A stretch of DNA of 64,000 bases, from positions 1,929,501-1,993,500 of the forward strand of contig OZ005611.1 in the NCBI GenBank assembly GCA_963930655.1. Direction: 5' to 3'. Positions 22,957-36,614 of the stretch are shown here, piece by piece; position 1 is the first letter of the stretch, and every line of letters begins with the position of its first letter. The stretch comes from Myrica gale. Taxonomy: Eukaryota > Streptophyta > Magnoliopsida > Fagales > Myricaceae. Under the pieces are notes generated by a model. That model did no database searches. It saw only the letters and a program-made list of their open reading frames with translations, and had not been told where the DNA came from. Made by a program: the position numbers and the translations under genes.

Positions 22957-25380
22957 TCCTGAAAATCAATGAAGAAACATTGGAACAGTGAAATATGACA
23001 TCCATGAGAATCACCGAAGTAAAAATGAAGATCTAGGATCATATAAAGATTTTCAAGTAGCACAAATGCTCATCACAGTTTCTAGCAAGGATGGGGAAAA
23101 CGATGACTATAGTCATCAGCAACAAAAACCTGTTCACGTCCCTTAAGAATTGCTCATAATAGATAATAAAGGTCATTTGATATCTTTGAAAAATAAAAAC
23201 CTTGCTTTACAGAAACTCCATAGACTATAAAGGACAATAAAGGTCATCTGATATCTCAGATCTCCCTCTACACAAAATGCAATGAAGATGCATGATTGCT
23301 AAAGTATATCTTTTTTTTTTTTGATAAGTAAGAAGTTTTATTAACGAAAAAGAGAGACATCAGTACAAAGATTGTACTGACAAATTACAACACTGAATGA
23401 CAAAAATTGCTAAAGTATATCTCCACTGAATGAAAAAAATTAGATGTTCTTGTGCGTTCAAAAATAAACTTCCATAGACTTCCTTACCACAAAAGAATTG
23501 ACACTTAAAAAGGCATATAATGTAGCATCAATCACACTTACAATAACTATGTTGAGAAACATGAATACTGAAGTTAGTTACAAACACTTGTGATCAAATT
23601 CCTTATCAGACATTGGAACCTTTAAATGAAATTCTCCCAACAATTTCCTATTCTGGTGAAAAATGCTATTTTATATCTATCGTATATAACCCCCCCCCCC
23701 CCCAAAAAAAAAACAAGTGAATATTGATGCTTGCAAGGATAATTGTATTTCATCAACAAACAGGATTCTAATATACAATACATACATGTAGTGTGTCTTA
23801 TCGCTATATCTACTCGCGGGCTAACAAAGCAAGAGGATTCATTCTCTTTAAGTAATGTGATATGAATCCCCAACCCCAGCCCTCCAACTTTGTCATAACT
23901 CCACATTTTGTAATAAGTTGCTTGAGGAGTTCATTAGAACAAGTTACAACTATACTAAAAGTCATTCACACAATCTAGCATAACAATGCAACAAAAAGGT
24001 CAGCAGCTGTGTTTACGAACAAATTCAACAAACACTAAAGTAGTCCCTACTTAGAAAGTACCAAATTACAGATATTCATGGACTCAGCTGGACACTTTAA
24101 CTGCTATCAGGCAATTTTTGTATAGAACTACAAATGCATTACACTCAAGTACTTTCCTCACATTCGTTGTTGGTCGTAACCATTAACACAGAAAACTTTC
24201 ATATAATTTTTCAAGGAACAATCCCATCAGTGGTATTTAGGTTTTCCAGGTTAGATATTTGATAAACCAGCATTCATCATTACACATATCCATCCCTTCA
24301 CTACTGTTTAATCCAAAATTAATGCAACATTCAATAAAGATTCAAACTCCAAAGTCCTCCTAACATTCATAATAAAGAAGAAAAATCATTCCCTAAGGCA
24401 ATTAAAAGCAGACTAACAAATATGAGATATACTGGCAACATAATCCAGGAGAACTGGAATCACCATAAGCTTTTCGTATCACAAAAAGTTTCACATCAAC
24501 CAAAATCTGGAGAAGAAACCCAGTATGCTCAAACCTCAAGAAACAGAAAGACAACGAAGAAATTTTTTTAGTTTTCTCTGCTAATTAACTGGATTGGGGA
24601 ATATCGGCGTCAGTAATGAAAGTTAATAGAACAGATCCTACCAAGGTTCAACAGAAAATTAAGCTACGTAACCAAATATTAACAGAACAACGTACCATGC
24701 AATTTATATAATCACCATCAAAACCTGATACCCATTGAAACAATTCGAAAATTATGAAAAAAAATTACGCTAAAAAAGGATTAAATATCAAAGGAAAAAT
24801 CAGTGAAGTTTATCAGTTGCAACGGAACAACAAAGACCAAATGCAAAACCAACCGATAGAAGAGAGAACAATCCAACAATCTCATGAGCAGAACAAAGTA
24901 TAGAAGTAAAATAAAGTAAAACCCAATTAAGTAAATCATCAAGCAAGATAAAACCATAAATTGAAATACTTGAGAGTGAAAATAAATTTTACCTCAGACC
25001 CACATCCTCTTATCACCACCTGTCTCCTCAGGAATCGCGCATCGATTGAATCATTCAACAGAAAGTCTCCATATCATGGAAAATTCAGAGTCCCCCCCGA
25101 CTCTTTCGAAACTAAGACCGAAGTAAGCAGCTAAAAAAATAATCAAGAGAATTATTCAACAAAGCGGGTGTTTTTGCAACACCATTGAAAGGAGCTCAGA
25201 TCGTCACCCGATTGAAGAAAAGGAGCAGATTTCGATCTGCTGGGCCACTCTCTTTCTCTCTCAAAGAAAATAGAGTTTTCAGAGAGATAGAGAGCTTTTA
25301 ACTTCTTTTTCTTCTCTCTCTTTTAGAGTGTGAGAGAGAGAAAGAGAGATCCCAGATAAGAAATCTTCACACAAACAAAC
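22957..25380 (-). promoter_or_regulatory. DUF863 5' leader with a 2-kb leader intron
   Basis: An acceptor (TTTTCAG then GAATGG) lies two bases before the ATG, and a donor (GTCTGAG then GTAAAA) lies at 24993/24992. Together they predict a leader intron of 22959-24992. The upstream leader exon (about 24993-25380) is rich in GA/CT tracts, as plant 5'UTRs often are. Long leader introns in plants can raise expression. The transcription start is not determined. Confidence 0.6.
23312..23405 (-). mobile_element. 3' tail of a LINE inserted in the DUF863 leader intron
   Basis: Flanked by a 17-bp direct repeat (ATTGCTAAAGTATATCT) at 23295-23311 and 23406-23422. On the minus strand the 94-bp insert ends AATAAAACTTCTTACTTATC followed by poly-A, a 3' end commonly seen on plant L1-type LINEs. 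Severe 5' truncation is usual for such copies. Its 3' end points in the same direction as the host gene. Confidence 0.8.
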
Positions 25381-28300
25381 GACCTTCTAAGAACAGTGAC
25401 ATGAAATTTGTCAACATCCGGTCTCTTTTTATTCTCTGCTTTTTCTTCACTTCTCTGTATCTCTCTCACATTTTGTTTTTCCATTTTACATATAAAAGTG
25501 CGAAAAGTTTTTATTTATCTATGGGTTTTTGAGGTAATGAAAAGAAATGGGCATTTTCTAGATTCTCTCCACCTTCCTTGCTTTTGGTACAGATATTAAA
25601 ATAAATTTCCCGAACACCATTAAAAAATTGGGAATATCCAACACACCCATATCATACTGTATTCAAATTTACGCAGACACGCCTGCATTACTGCAACCAA
25701 AATAATCACAACGAACTTAAGAGCAAATCTCCAATCTTCTAAGCCACTTGTTTACCTCAAAACTCCTATTACCAGACTAATTAACGTAAATTTGTTTTCC
25801 CTTCCGAAGATGTTTCCATTTTAAGTAGTTTTTCCTTTATTTTTTCTAAGTTTTTTAAGTAGTTTTTTAATTGGCTTATGCAGTAGACAAGTAGTGGGTC
25901 CCAGTCTACTCCTGCGACGAGGATGAGGTTTCTTGAGGTTTAGGACGGGAATAGGAAATTGCCCTTCTGGGTGCAAGATATTTACGGGAGAGGGGATTCA
26001 CGCATCTGTTGGGTTTTGATTGGCTGATCCTCTGTGCTCTAACCAGGATAAAAGTCCATTTTGAGAGCTAAAAAAGCACATTATGGCTCTTAACACGTGG
26101 CTAGTTTTGCATATAATCTCAGATCATACGATCTGAGATTATGAGAAGAATATCTTTTCGGAATTTGGCTATGTCTTAAAAATTTTCCTGAAAATCTCAA
26201 GGGGTTTGCTCGGTGGTCCCTAGCGCTTAAGGATGTGCTTCCCTCTAGATCTCACATTCGAATTTTTAATGTGCAAATAATTTGATAGGGTCATACTTAC
26301 AATAAATGCGGATTTACTTAATTTGTGTGGTTTGAAGACTTCATCAATTCGAAGTTATGAAAATATGTTGTTGTAAAATATTTTCGTGCAAAACAAACAC
26401 ACCATCCAGCATTTCATTATTACAATGAAAATGACATTTAAATACGAACCATTAAAAAAATCCTAATACGAACCATTAATGCTTAACGGTATCTTCTTCT
26501 TTTTAAAAAAAATAGCTCTAAAAATACATTTGAGATTCGATTTAGAATATACTTTAAACAAAATTCTCAAAGGATTTTTTTGAATTCTCAAAATACAAAA
26601 AATTCTACAACTAAATATAATTTTTAACACTATATAAAAATAACTAAAACACGCATACTAATAAAATTAACCTCACTTACAAATTCTCAAAATAACACAA
26701 AATTCTTAAAAAAAAACTCCCTAACCAACACCCTCTTAGGCTAAAAATCACATCACAAACTAGACTACAGAAGAAGAAAGCGCCTATATATTACTCTGTG
26801 GGGACCTAGTTGGGTCGTTTACGAGGACCGATACCCAATCAGTTCCAGTAGTTACCACACTGGGGAGTCTTCAGTCTTGCACTAACGGATGTGCAGAGTT
26901 ATCAATGTCACTTCAAATTAGGAAAAGAGATAACATATTTTATTATTTTTCCTTATAATCCGTTGAAATTAGTACTCTTCTTATGCGCTCGAGATAATTA
27001 GAAAAACCAACTTTCACTTTACTAAGAATTTTATCTAATAAATAGTTATAACTTCAAATAAATAAATCCATAATTTAAATAATACTTAAATTGTGGAACC
27101 GGTTTAAATGTTCAAAATTTGTTGTTGGACTTCCGTTACAGTGTCTAAATTCATCAATTAGACAAAAATATGTTTGAACTCAATATCCAATTATATAGTG
27201 CAATTAATTTAGTTACTATGATGCAATGTTGATTTGGAAGCTTTGGCTTTTCTAATCTGATTTTGCTTTTTATTATTTAATCATGATTTTATATAAACTT
27301 TAAAAAATGGTAAAAAAAACAATCATTCTACCACTCTATAACTCTATATGGGATAACAAGTCATAACTTGTCTGTCAAGTTTCATCCCAAAATTAATTAG
27401 TAACGAAAAGAGTGATCCAACGGATATATAAAATACAAAATTAAATGAACACTTATCAACAGTGAGACTATAACATATTCATCAAACTAAGCGAAAAGAG
27501 GCACTCAGGAACAACCTAATACCTTCGGTCCCGAAGCCCTTTTCTGTCGTTTTTGTTTTTGAGAAGCACGAATTGGTTCCAGATTTAGGATCAGCTTTTC
27601 TGTGTCCGTAATCCACCCAGAGTCTGTACTCTGCCATTGGATGTTATCAAGCAACTCTACGGTTTTGTATCTTGTGTGCGATTTCTCAAAGACCAATAAT
27701 TACCCTCTCCTTTACGCAAATAATATTTTTTTGTTTAAAAAAAAAAGAGGTAAAGTCAATAATTCAGGGTAAGATCAGACAAAGCGTCTTAAAAACTTGA
27801 ATTAAATACTATTAAATTATTGCTCCTATTATCCTTTTGCAGCATTTGGATGGAAGGTACGCAAAGGCAAGTGCTTTCCTTTATTTGCTTTGCTGACCGA
27901 ATTTTGCCCAATAATCCAACTGTTGTGACATGGGGTGAGAAGTGTTTGTTTCTTGAGAGACAAGTATGAAGACATAATAAGTATTTTAATGGGTTTCTCT
28001 ATGAATTCAAATATTAAAAAAAAATAGTTTGTGAATTTGGTGAAACTCGTACCAAATACTTTGTAATGAATTCAACACCAACTACATTAGGTGGAAGAAA
28101 TTCCTAATTTTTATTTCACCCAATATAGAAGTAAGAGATTGGAGGTCTTTTGAGATATTCAAGTTCGTGCATATATTAGGTAAAGTTTGTCCCAACTTGA
28201 TGCATGTAAATTAGTATACATATTTCATTTGTCATCCTAAATACAAAAAAAAAAACAAATCTCACTCACAATTTAATTTATTTGGATTTTAGTGTTAGTG

Positions 28301-28682
28301 GGGGGCAACGCTAAGTTTATGTAGCACAAGAAACACAATTGCTCCTACGCTAAGCACCCTCTCCCTTGAAGTATGAAGCGAAGCTTTATATAAAGAAGCC
28401 CAAAGTCGGTTTAAGGAACGTGATGTATCGGAAATGAGGTTCGACTTCAACAAGGCACCCAATTCCTTACTTAGAATCTATGCACACGCGAAGAGACACA
28501 AAACAATCCATTCTAACATCGTAATATATCTAGAATCATGAATCCTAAGAGCAGAAGACACGGGTCAACACTTTAATAGTTAGAAGGAAAAAAAAGTGTA
28601 TTAATTTTTCTAAAGAGTAATTATTATAAGACTCGTTATTAGATTTTATTTGTTAAAAGGAAAATAGAAAAGCTTTGGGATG
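25381..28682. other. Gene-free region
   Basis: AT-rich DNA without a supported gene. It contains one copy of a dispersed MITE-like repeat (26574-26738). A 63-codon minus-strand frame at 27505-27696 is unsupported. Confidence 0.55.
26574..26738 (-). repeat. Dispersed MITE-like repeat, copy 1
   Basis: Read on the minus strand, this matches 30029-30178 (+). Shared blocks include TTAATTTTATT, TATGCGTGTT, AGTTATTTTTAT and ATTTTTTGT in the same order. The right end (AACCAACACCCT) resembles Tourist-like ends, but a TSD could not be assigned. Confidence 0.6.
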
Positions 28683-28690
28683 ATTATTGG

Positions 28691-29069
28691 TAGGGTTGTC
28701 CATTGGCCAGTTCAGTCCGGTCCGGCCGACCAAACCGGACATTTTATTATGAGCATACCGGACCGCTCATTCTAATAGAACCAGTCTGGTCCGGTCTCCG
28801 GTTTCACCAACCCGAGTTGGCCGGTTTGAGCCATGTCATTTTGGACCTTTTTTGGGTTGGGCCTCTTAGCATTTTTTTTCTTTTTTTTTGGCTTTTTTGG
28901 GTTTTTTTTTATTTTACCGGTAAGGACCGGTTTAGAGTGGTATATTCCGGTCCGATTCCAATTTTCCATATGGGTAATCCGGAACCGGACCGGAGTACAC
29001 TGGTCTCGGTCCGAGTTGGCCAAAATCAGTTCGGTTTGGCCGGTCCTACCGGTTTTTTGGACAGCCCTA
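28691..29069. mobile_element. hAT-like MITE rich in CCGGTCCGG motifs
   Basis: The termini TAGGGTTGTCCA (left) and TGGACAGCCCTA (right) are inverted repeats with one mismatch. Flanks ATTATTGG (28683-28690) and ATAATTGG (29070-29077) agree at 7 of 8 positions, fitting an 8-bp hAT TSD. The interior repeats CCGGTCCGG-like motifs on both strands. It has no transposase; the open frames across it are by-products of its composition. Confidence 0.72.
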
Positions 29070-29077
29070 ATAATTGG

Positions 29078-31558
29078 TTGTAGACTAAAACCAGTGACGC
29101 ATATTTGAACCCGAAAAGGGTTATGGACGGAGAGAGTGGAGGATACGGTTGTCAGGTTCAAATCGGGTACAAACACCCCAATGGCTAGTGCACTATGGCG
29201 GACTAGAAAGAGTCGGGTCAGGCACATGTGCTTGGCAATATCCCATACCCCTGACAGAGAATTAGTATTGACTCGCTATGGACAAGGCCATGCTGCAGTC
29301 TCTGTAGTTGCAGTAGGTGGGGCGTCCAAACAAACAAGTTCAGTTTGCCGTAGTCACGGCTCGCAGGCAGTGTCTGATAAATGTGGCCCCAAGTCCTTAT
29401 CTCCTTATTAATCACCAATCCAATTATTTCGGCAAATAATTAGAAAAAACAAAAAACAATTGCTTCAGCAAATAGAATGGGTTGCGAGTCGAGCAAGATT
29501 TTAATTAGTCGTTGAAGATTTTTCTTCTGTTTTGTGAATGCGAGACTTGAGCTGGCTCCCGCGCGTGGTCCCTCATCTTTCCCAGTCGTCACTTTCATGG
29601 AAAATATGTGAAGCTTTCAAAGTCCCAACTCGTGGAAAATAGATTTTGGCTAATCAGATGCTTAGGGCCCATTGCCGGGTTATGGTAAACCGGGTCCCAC
29701 AATTTTGATTGACTTCAGGATTTTTTTTTATATTAATTTTTTTTTCATTTTACCCTTACGTCATTCCCACTTTAACATAAAAAATAAAATAAAAAATCTA
29801 GTGCTCGTGACAACGCATGTATCAAGTGTTCGATATTTGTCGGATTAATGCAACAAATTGTACGCAATATCAAAATGTAAAAATGTATTCTATGACTAGG
29901 CATTCAAGCATGAATCTAGTTCCACATAACTAGCTGGTGGCTGTTCCTATGTATGATTACGTACCATGATTGAAGTTATTTTCATCTTTTTTTAGTTTTT
30001 TTTTCCTTTTACAAATATGAGACCACTAGGAGGGTGTTCGGTTGAGTTGTGTTTTGAAAATTTTTAAGTGATGTTAATTTTATTGGTATGCGTGTTGTAG
30101 TTATTTTTATGTAATGTTAAAAATGATGTTTGGTTGTATAATTTTTTGTGTTATAAAAATTTTAAAAAATCCTAAGAATACTGGTGAAACGAACAGGTAC
30201 TAGGTTTTTCTAATCCGTAGTCAATGACCATTCCATAGTGCTTTAAATGGTAGTGGATATTAGATGGAGCACTTGTCCACAAAGAAACTACCACGTGTAC
30301 AAGTGTATGGAGGCTGTTTTTTGTACCATAAAGCCTTGTAGTGGGTCGTGATCAGACTGTTAGGACTGCCTCCATTGTATATACGCAAGGCTGATGAGAA
30401 GCTCTTGTTATGATTAAACTACTCCAATGTAAAACATTTATTCGGTATTATATTTATATTATATTTAGGTGGAAATATCGACAACAATCGGGACGAATTG
30501 ATTGCAGGGAATTAGTGCCGCATTAATTTTGTGATAAATTATACACTTTTATAGAAAAAAATTGAAATCCTAATTATTTATCTGTTTTAATTTTAAAAGG
30601 ACTAATTAATATTATTTTTTGAAAGCTTCGTTAAAATTTATATTTAATGAAAAATTAAAGTGGGACTTAATCTTATACTATCCTATTTGTCATTACTTTT
30701 AATCTCTTACCTCGATTTGAAACTCGGTGTTATAAAAAGATTTGCAGTTAACACCACTACTTAATTTCTTTATTTTTGAATGATGATAGTTTAAGTTGTT
30801 ATCAAATATTTAGTTTTTTATGAGATTTAAGTGTAAAGTTGTGATTAGAAAAATTAAGTTAATATAAAGAGATTGATATTAATTATTGTAAAATATATTT
30901 CTTAAAAATCGATCCTTCAAAAATTTCTATATTTGCTCACTCACAATATGCTGCTGCGTATGGATTTTTTCCGAAAATAATTTGGGAAAGAATAAGACCG
31001 TGGACGTTTTTCAGATAAGACACGTAATTAAAGGTGGGGGTTTTATGTGGCACGGATGGAGTATAGGCCGGGGTGGTCCATCATCATGGATACTTATAGC
31101 TATTGATTTTAGGAAACAAACAATTAAACAAAAGTAACCTAGAAAAAAAAACAATTGAACAAAAGTAGGTACAGTTTGGTATGTGTACGGGCTCATCGTT
31201 TACACAAGTAGGCATGTAAATAATTGCTATTTTATAGCTGTCAGCTCATAAAGCATGACACATTTTGATGCTCTGCACATGGTTAGCAAACCCTTTTCAA
31301 AGAAGGCCCTGGCTGGACGAGTTAAAAATAGCACGGCCACAATAAATGTCTTCCATTTTATAGAATTCTTTCTATTTGTCTGCCCAATTGAAAAAAAAAG
31401 ATTGAATTTAGTACTATAGCAACTAAAATAAATTGCTTAAATTATTGTTTCAAAATCACAATTGATCACCGATCGCAGCTTGATGGTTATGGCCCATTGT
31501 GGGATTGTGTGAATAAAGTGAACAGTTTTAAGTTTAATTATTCTTATAATCGTATCAC
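29078..31558. other. Gene-free region
   Basis: No gene supported. It contains a second copy of the dispersed MITE-like repeat (30029-30178) and many poly-A/T runs. Confidence 0.55.
30029..30178 (+). repeat. Dispersed MITE-like repeat, copy 2
   Basis: Begins near AGGGTGTTCGGTTGAG. Homologous to 26574-26738 in inverted orientation, and to part of the sequence at 62.96-63.11 kb (GTGATGTT, GGAATGCGTGT). The right end AACGAACAGG is the approximate inverse of the left end. A TSD is not clear. Confidence 0.55.
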
Positions 31559-31561
31559 TAA

Positions 31562-31741
31562 GGCTGCGTTTGCAACCATAATTTTTCTCAAAATTTTATC
31601 TCTCTCTTAATAAAATACTCCAATATAATCTCTCTCTCTTCCATCAAAAAATATAAAAAATTATCTCTCTCTTCACATTTTCACTGAACCTCATACCAAC
31701 ACATATTCTCGTACCAAAAATATTACAACACAAACACAACC
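31562..31741. mobile_element. Tourist-like MITE (PIF/Harbinger) with TAA TSD
   Basis: The left end GGCTGCGTTTGCAACC and right end ACAAACACAACC form imperfect inverted repeats. TAA lies on both sides (31559-31561 and 31742-31744), the 3-bp TSD expected for PIF/Harbinger MITEs. The interior is AT-rich with several TCTCTCT blocks. Confidence 0.65.
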
Positions 31742-31744
31742 TAA

Positions 31745-32310
31745 CTTAAGTAGAGTATTGGGTTGTGTCGCTACCAGTCATCACATTAGTCTTTTCAGAG
31801 ATTATTTATTCATTCTTTAGGTAAGCTCATTCCAATATAATTATCATAAATGGTATTTCATTATACCACTAATACAAAATTTACTTGATTAAAAAAAAAT
31901 TGGGCTCGATAGAATAGAGGTGTCATCCCAAGAATTTATATATAAAAGTAAGATAATTTTTCAAATAAATATATTGGGTACTCATATAATGTTTAAGTAA
32001 GGTGGTTTTAAAATTATAGTTTCCGACCTATCAATTTTTAAATATTTAGATCTAAAACAAAGTTCTTAAATAGTTGTCTTATCTGGAATACATGTCAAAT
32101 TTGTTTTCAGCTAATAGCTATGCAGGAACAGGAAGTAATAACAATTTTCGTTAGTGGCACAAAAGGATAGAATCGGTAGATTTTGAGGGGTGCAGTTTGT
32201 AATATAGGCCACCCATCACAGGACGTTACCGAGATTCCAACGCTTTGTCCGTACAATATCTTTCACGTATGCTGAAGTCTTGCGGCGTAAACCCCCCTGT
32301 CTCTCTCTCT

Positions 32311-32345
<35 letters not shown>

Positions 32346-33420
32346 GACTCGCTCTCAAATCCCTATATCGATTTGCGCCCACGAATCTTGGGCCTCTAAA
32401 TGGCTTGCCTCGTCAAAAACGTAACCCTCCGAGTTCCTACTAAATAACAAGAACGCCCTTTCCTAAAATAGACGGACGAAAATACCCTATAGAGAGTGTG
32501 GTCCCCACGCAATTATATTTGTCCGTTGCGTCTCACTTCATCTTCTGTCTCTCTCTTTCTGCCTCGCGACTTTCAAAGATCCGAGTAGTAGAGCATCTGC
32601 TTTCGCCCGGCTTTTTCGAGAAAGTGGCTCAAAACATTGCCCCCGCATTTACCATAATTGTCCTTTTAAGGCAAACTAACACCCCAGCAGAAGTTTTCCT
32701 CTGCACCTCCAACATTCCCCAACACCATAACGCTACAGTGTCATTAGATTACAGCGTAATACTTCGCTTCTAAATGCTTTAATGTCACCTCAAACACCAT
32801 CCCTTCGTTGGATGTACGGTTTTATATTCTTGCATAAATCAATTTCAAATGATGAATCGTGAGTTTTACTTTTATAATCAAAGAATAAATTATTGATTTA
32901 AATGATAGTTAAAGGTGGAAAGTTAATTCAAATATCATAATTCTTCGTTAAACTTTTTTGTTGAGTTAGTTTTTATAGTGGCAGGGTGAATTATTAGTTT
33001 ATAAGTACGAGAAAAAATATCACTTTTAGAATTAGTTTTTTTGAGAGTAGTCTTACATAAATTATGAAAATATATAGATATCAGTATATAAGTGTAAGGA
33101 AAAATCACATCTCTTGAACTAATTTTTAAAACTAAAAATGTATAATATCACCTTACACTTTCAACTTGAAAACCCGACCAAATTGATTCATATTGCTACC
33201 CAACAAAATAGTTCTAACTAAAATGTTTGCTGTTTTAATAGAGCGGAATTACTTTTCAGACGAATTATACCTTAATTTTTTGATAAATATGTTATAAATA
33301 AATTACAACACGTAAGACATCCTAGCAATAACTCGCAAAAATCAAGCCGGCGCAACCCGGGATTGCGATCTAACTCAAAACTCAATGCGATCTCGGAAAT
33401 TTTTTTGATGTTCCAAATGC
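31745..33420. other. Gene-free region with a TA microsatellite
   Basis: No gene supported. A (TA)n run lies at 32313-32343. A 91-codon plus-strand frame (32498-32773) has no recognisable domain. Confidence 0.55.
32313..32343. repeat. (TA)n microsatellite
   Basis: TA dinucleotide run preceded by a short CT run. Confidence 0.9.
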
Positions 33421-33860
33421 TAGAGCTGCACAATCAAAAATTCGGTTGAATTTTCAGACCAAAAATTCGATTTGACCGGATTTTCGGTTGTGCTTATATG
33501 AAGGATTGATTTGGTCCGATCGGACCACTTAAGTGGTCCATTAAGTGGTCTGGACCGGTTTCATTTTTTAATTTTTTTTTAAATTTAGGTTAATTTCGAA
33601 GATGATGAACATATAAAAATGTAGAGTTTTAGTTTAGGTTAAAACTAAACTTTTTAAATTTGTAAATTGTATTACACAATTTATATATAAAACAAATATT
33701 TTTTATTTATATTAATAAATTTGGTCCGATCCGGATTGTCAAAATGTATGGACTAGACCGGACCAGATAACCAGTTCAGACCGAATTTAAATAAACAAGA
33801 TCGGACCGAACCGCAAATCCGGTCTGATTTTGTGGTCCGGTCCAATTTTGTTCAACCCTA
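33421..33860. mobile_element. hAT-like MITE related to the 28.7-kb element
   Basis: The ends TAGAGCTGCACAA and TTGTTCAACCCTA are imperfect inverted repeats. The interior carries many GGTCCGATC/GGACCGGAC motifs on both strands, as in the element at 28691-29069. Flanks CCAAATGC and TCAAATGT share an internal CAAATG, a probable decayed 8-bp TSD. Confidence 0.6.
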
Positions 33861-36614
33861 TCAAATGTTAAAATAAAAAATGTATAATAAAATATTTATG
33901 GGAAAAAAGTATTTGAAGATTTCTGATTAATTAGAACATGCTCTATTTGTTTTTTTAAAGAAAGAAAAATACTTGGAAGTTTATTACTAGCAAAAGTGAC
34001 AAGAAACTCGGCTGTTGTGTGTTGGTTTCGTAAAGACATTTTTATAACCTTCGCCCCTCCTCATGTTGTGAATATAGTACGGCAGATAATTGATCCTTTT
34101 ATACCCCCACACTTTCACCCCACATGTATTTTTCTTAACGAAATGATTATTCAAAGGCCGGAACCAGATCTTGCGTCTGTCTAATCGATCTTTATCATTG
34201 GATTTGTTTTCTTTATAATTTTCTAATGTACTCAGGAAAAAAAGTGAAATAAGAATCAATGGTTGAAATAATTGAATAGTTGACTCATATAAGAGTTCCT
34301 TACCAAACTATATATCTATAACAACACTACATCTTATAATTAAATAAAAAAGTAATTCATAATTAAATCATCTATAAATTTTAAAATTCATTAAATTAAT
34401 CCTTAAAGTTTAAAATCTTTCACATGGATGAATTTTTAGTCTGAGGAACTGCTTGATGAATTTAAAGTTTTAAACTTTATATTTATCCCTAAGATAAAGG
34501 AGTTGCCTGGCCATATCCATGCATGTCTATAAACTATAAACCATTTGTTTTCCTCAATTTTCTGTGGGTGCACAAATGTCTTATTTTCTTATTCAATTAT
34601 TTTTTTAATAAAGTAGGTACACGATTTTATTCCCTTGAATAGTCAATTAAGATTGTGTGGACGGCTACAGTAGATAAAAAAGAAGAAGAAGAGGATATGA
34701 CGTTGGAGTCCGCTGGTCATTTATGTTGACATGCATTTCTCCAAATGGGCCCGAAAGGTTTGGTGAAACATGCGAATCAATGCGGGCGCCTCAGAATATG
34801 AGTTCCATTTTTAGGTTTCTTTTCAGGATAATTGTAAGGATTTTGATGTGTCGATCAATCGTTTTATCTAATCAGGCCTGTGGCGCGCACTGCGGAGCCG
34901 GTGGAATGGGTTTGTTCAGTCAAATAGTCCATTAGGCCTTTATCATGTTGAGCTTCAAAGCTTATGTTTAGGCCGGGCCTAAGCCGTACTGGTGTGGGCA
35001 TTTAGAATTTAGGCTCACTGTCTTTAGTGTCTTCTGCCCGAGACTTGAGAGCCATATGGTAGTGAACGTTGATTCACAAAAGCTCAAGCCAACTCTTGAA
35101 ATAGCGGAAGCGAACTTGAGTAAAGCTGGAGGCAAGAGGTTAATAAAAGAAAAAAAAGGAACTCAAGAGACAAAACAATTGAGGCAAATCTAGCTACTTC
35201 AAAGACCATTTTTTTTTTCCCTTCTCTCTCGACTCTCTGGTTTCCGCCCACACACCGTGCCCCTACGGAGGCTTCTTCACCCCCTCCTCCTTTTTTCTTA
35301 TCTTTTTCCCTCCCCCTCTTCCCTCTTCCCTTTTCCTTCTCTCAGGTCCGGTCGGTTGTAGTTTGATTGGGTGGTTTGTTGGTTTTTTCTTGTAGGTAGG
35401 TTCCCAGCGGTTCTTGGCGGTTTCTGTCTCCTTTGGGCACGCACGCGCCGGATGGTTGGACTCCTCACGCCGAGAGCTCCCAGATCAACTCTTCCCCGGC
35501 GTCAAACCGGTGGCGGATGTTGATCCACGCGCCCCATGCGCGCGGATCTAAGTTTTAAATTAATTTTTATTTTTTTCTAGTGTTTATATTATATTATATT
35601 ATATATATATATAGTATTTGTTTAGACATGTTGCATGTTTAAATAATTTGTTTATTAAATTAATGTCTTATTCTTTTATTATGTGTGACGTGGCTTCCGT
35701 CAGCCACGTCATTTGTTCTATCGATTAGTTTGGTCCAAGTTAACTTTGAAGACTGATGTAGAACAAAATGAATCCTGGGGCTGGTATTGAATTGAAGAAA
35801 CGTCAAACCACACGCAGTCTCGTATTAATTAAGGCTAAATTCGATGAGTAGTGCGGTTCATGTCCGAGCCAATCCACCTGCACCAGTAACCCAGGGTCAC
35901 TTTAGCTTAAGCACCGGTATACCTGGACTTATTGCTTTTTCTAGATAAATTATCAAAAGATCTTGGTCTTGAGAAGGTGAGAGAGGCTGCTTTCCGGTGT
36001 GACAAAGCTAAGCTCACGATTAAAGCGACAATATTACATAAATGATTATTTTGAACTTTTCTTGCTTTGATTAGTCACGATCGAGGTCGTTGACAGAACT
36101 TTGATTCTATCGGTAGGTTGTTTCCCTTCTCAGTTCTCAACTGTTCAAATTACAACGTGCAAGCTACACATAGCAAATTCTTCCATCTGGTTGGACCTTT
36201 GGTTTGGCTGCCTCACTCTCTCTCTCTCTCCAGACTTGCGTGCATATAGAAATCTTAAGAAATTAAAAACCCTGGTCAAGCAGAAGATCAACTTACCAAT
36301 CGCATAGAGTTCTTTGTTCTCCATATTCGGATCAACAATTCTATTCAGGTACATGTATCGATCTTTTCCTCTCCTCCTCATCTTGTATGTATGTCTGCGC
36401 TTTTCTATTGATTGATATCTTCATGAGGACCTAATTGACATATCTTTAAAATTCAGATTTGCAGACCGTCGACTATAGGACCCTTGAAACCGGCAAGGTG
36501 GGATAGGTTCATTCCTTGTACCCAGAAAGAAAGCTTGAACCAGAGAGTCAAACTCGGTTTTGCCACTCGAAGTTCAGATAACCAACAAGAAGAGGGCTTC
36601 GATCGCACAGCGAC
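33861..36614. other. Gene-free region and upstream region of the first GT61 gene
   Basis: No gene supported. A local GC-rich patch at about 35.2-35.55 kb has no long open frame. The 36.1-36.6 kb part may hold the leader of the downstream GT61 gene: a CT run near 36220 and conserved sequence just before the ATG shared with GT61 copy 2. Confidence 0.5.

Noticed and set aside
28772-29227. 151-codon minus-strand and 126-codon plus-strand frames
   Set aside because: Both lie across the hAT-like MITE and reflect its strand-symmetric composition.
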